Positions 31,507 through 32,385 of a stretch of DNA of 32,385 nucleotides are shown piece after piece. Origin of the DNA: JAURVT01 sp049059935 (GTDB taxonomy: Bacteria; Actinomycetota; Actinomycetes; Propionibacteriales; Nocardioidaceae); the NCBI RefSeq assembly GCF_049059935.1, contig NZ_JBMGQR010000052.1, positions 1 to 32,385 on the forward strand. The letters run 5' to 3'. The translations under genes were made by a program, and so were the position numbers. Under the pieces are notes generated by a model. It did no database searches. It was not told the origin of the DNA and was given only the letters and a program-made list of their open reading frames with translations. Numbering within the stretch: the first letter of the stretch is position 1; each line of letters opens with the position of its first letter.

Positions 31507-32385
31507 TCAGCCCTTGCGGTCGGTGTCGAGCCGGCCATCGCCGTCGACGTCGATGCCGTCATCGCTCGTGCCCTCGGTGTCGATCTGCTCCTTGCGGAGC
31601 GTCTCGTCGATCTGGGCCTCGTCGGTCACGGTGCGGGTGTCGAGCTTGACCCGCTCCTGGGCGACGACCTCCTTGTCCACGACAGGGCGCTCGGCGTGCA
31701 GCGTCACCTCGTGCTCCTCCTCGGTGATGTCGCCACCGGAGGTGGCGTAGCCGCGGTTGGCGTCGGTGATCGGCTCGCGCTCGATCCGCACCTCCTCGTG
31801 CGAGACCGGCACGGTCTGCGTGACGTTCTCGGTGACGACGTACTTGCGCAGACGGGCCTTGCCAGTCTCGACGTTCTCGGTGCCAACACGGAGCTGCTCC
31901 TCCGAGCGGGTCATCGCGTCGTCGGTGGTCGGACCCGAGGTGTCCTGCCCGACGATACCGGGCTCACCGGCGCGGTCACGACGGTCGTGGGTGTCGGTGC
32001 CGTTCGGGTCGTCGGCGTTGCGCCGGCCGGTGTCGGACTGGCCGGACGGGTGCATCGCTGCCGCTGCTTCGCTGTCGCCGCTCAGGCCGTAGTAGGTGTA
32101 CAGCTGCTGCTCCTCTGAGGGGTCGAGGTGGCCGTTGGCGTCGACGCGGGGAGCGTCCTTGACCATGGCCTTGTCGAACCCGACCGTCAGGTCGTTGCCC
32201 GACACCGACGCCTGGGAGAGCGGCACGAACGATTCGGCGGTGCCGAACATGCCCGTGGAGACGGTGACCCACTCGGGCTCGCCGGTGTGGTCGTCGAGGA
32301 AGATCTGACCGATCTTCCCGATCTTGGTGCCGTCGGTCTCGACGACGTTGCCGCCGCCGTTCATCAGGGTCCGTGCGTCGTCGGT
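31507..32385 (-). CDS. PRC-barrel and DUF2382 stress protein (5' end outside window)
   Basis: The frame is open to the window edge, reading TDDARTLMNGGGNVVETDGT from base 32385, so the start is missing and ATG 32364 is internal. The first part is a PRC-barrel (KIGKIGQIFLDDHTGEPEWV, then TVSTGMFGTAESFVPLSQAS). A disordered Asp/Gly/Arg linker follows, then a DUF2382 domain (TRSEEQLRVGTENVETGKAR, LRKYVVTENVTQTVPVSHEE, VRIEREPITDANRG, HEVTLHAERPVVDKEVVAQE). The C terminus is a very acidic tail (GTSDDGIDVDGDGRLDTDRK) resembling a calcium-binding loop. Such AvaK/YsnF-like proteins are linked to general stress in Actinobacteria. It heads the minus-strand block at the right end. Confidence 0.9.
   Translation of the reverse strand, partial: TDDARTLMNGGGNVVETDGTKIGKIGQIFLDDHTGEPEWVTVSTGMFGTAESFVPLSQASVSGNDLTVGFDKAMVKDAPRVDANGHLDPSEEQQLYTYYGLSGDSEAAAAMHPSGQSDTGRRNADDPNGTDTHDRRDRAGEPGIVGQDTSGPTTDDAMTRSEEQLRVGTENVETGKARLRKYVVTENVTQTVPVSHEEVRIEREPITDANRGYATSGGDITEEEHEVTLHAERPVVDKEVVAQERVKLDTRTVTDEAQIDETLRKEQIDTEGTSDDGIDVDGDGRLDTDRKG

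Noticed and set aside
1..32385. CRISPR arrays, insertion sequences, prophage or integrase genes
   Set aside because: No regularly spaced repeats, transposase or integrase motifs, or flanking duplications were seen on reading both strands.

Overview
The window is high-GC DNA with mostly GTG/ATG starts, dense 1-8 nt gene overlaps, ANTAR regulators and PRC-barrel/DUF2382 stress proteins. This points to a motile actinobacterium (a Nocardioides-, Kineosporia- or Cellulomonas-like lineage). I cannot place the genus from sequence reading alone.

Left part (1-10.4 kb), accessory and stress genes: the 3' end of an exported protein, a GNAT acetyltransferase, a frameshifted small gene, a CPA1-type Na+/H+ antiporter, then a tight plus-strand group. 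That group has a CxxC protein, a free-standing OB-fold from an ATP-dependent DNA ligase and two GAF-ANTAR regulators. A FAD monooxygenase and a MarR regulator follow as a divergent pair around an inverted repeat. Next come about 750 bp without a convincing gene, a small ORF, and a Cys-rich protein with an ANTAR-like tail.

Centre (10.7-23 kb), a minus-strand motility block, in transcription order: flagellar-type sigma factor, EAL-HDOD protein, cheA, cheW, a soluble tandem-GAF chemoreceptor, cheB, cheR, cheY, cheX, cheY, a CheX-like protein with an ExxN motif, an unrecognised 199-aa protein, and fliM. From cheA onward, genes down to the cheX-cheY pair overlap or nearly touch. Divergent from the sigma gene is a 753-codon EAL-DICT-LOV-GGDEF protein, which looks like a blue-light-tuned cyclic-di-GMP enzyme. 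I found three sites of the form TCAAG-N14-(G/C/T)CGA, close to the sigma-28/WhiG consensus, 5' of cheA, fliM and the LOV gene. The one before fliM would give a leaderless mRNA. Together these suggest a regulon in which the encoded sigma factor drives chemotaxis, the motor switch and light/c-di-GMP control.

Right part (26-32.4 kb): an operon of a CPBP-type membrane protease, a histidine kinase and a NarL-type response regulator. After it comes a minus-strand stress-type block: a PRC-barrel/DUF2382 protein, a four-helix membrane protein, two small proteins and a membrane protein. Strong GC-rich hairpins punctuate this block.

No rRNA, tRNA, CRISPR array, transposase or integrase was seen.
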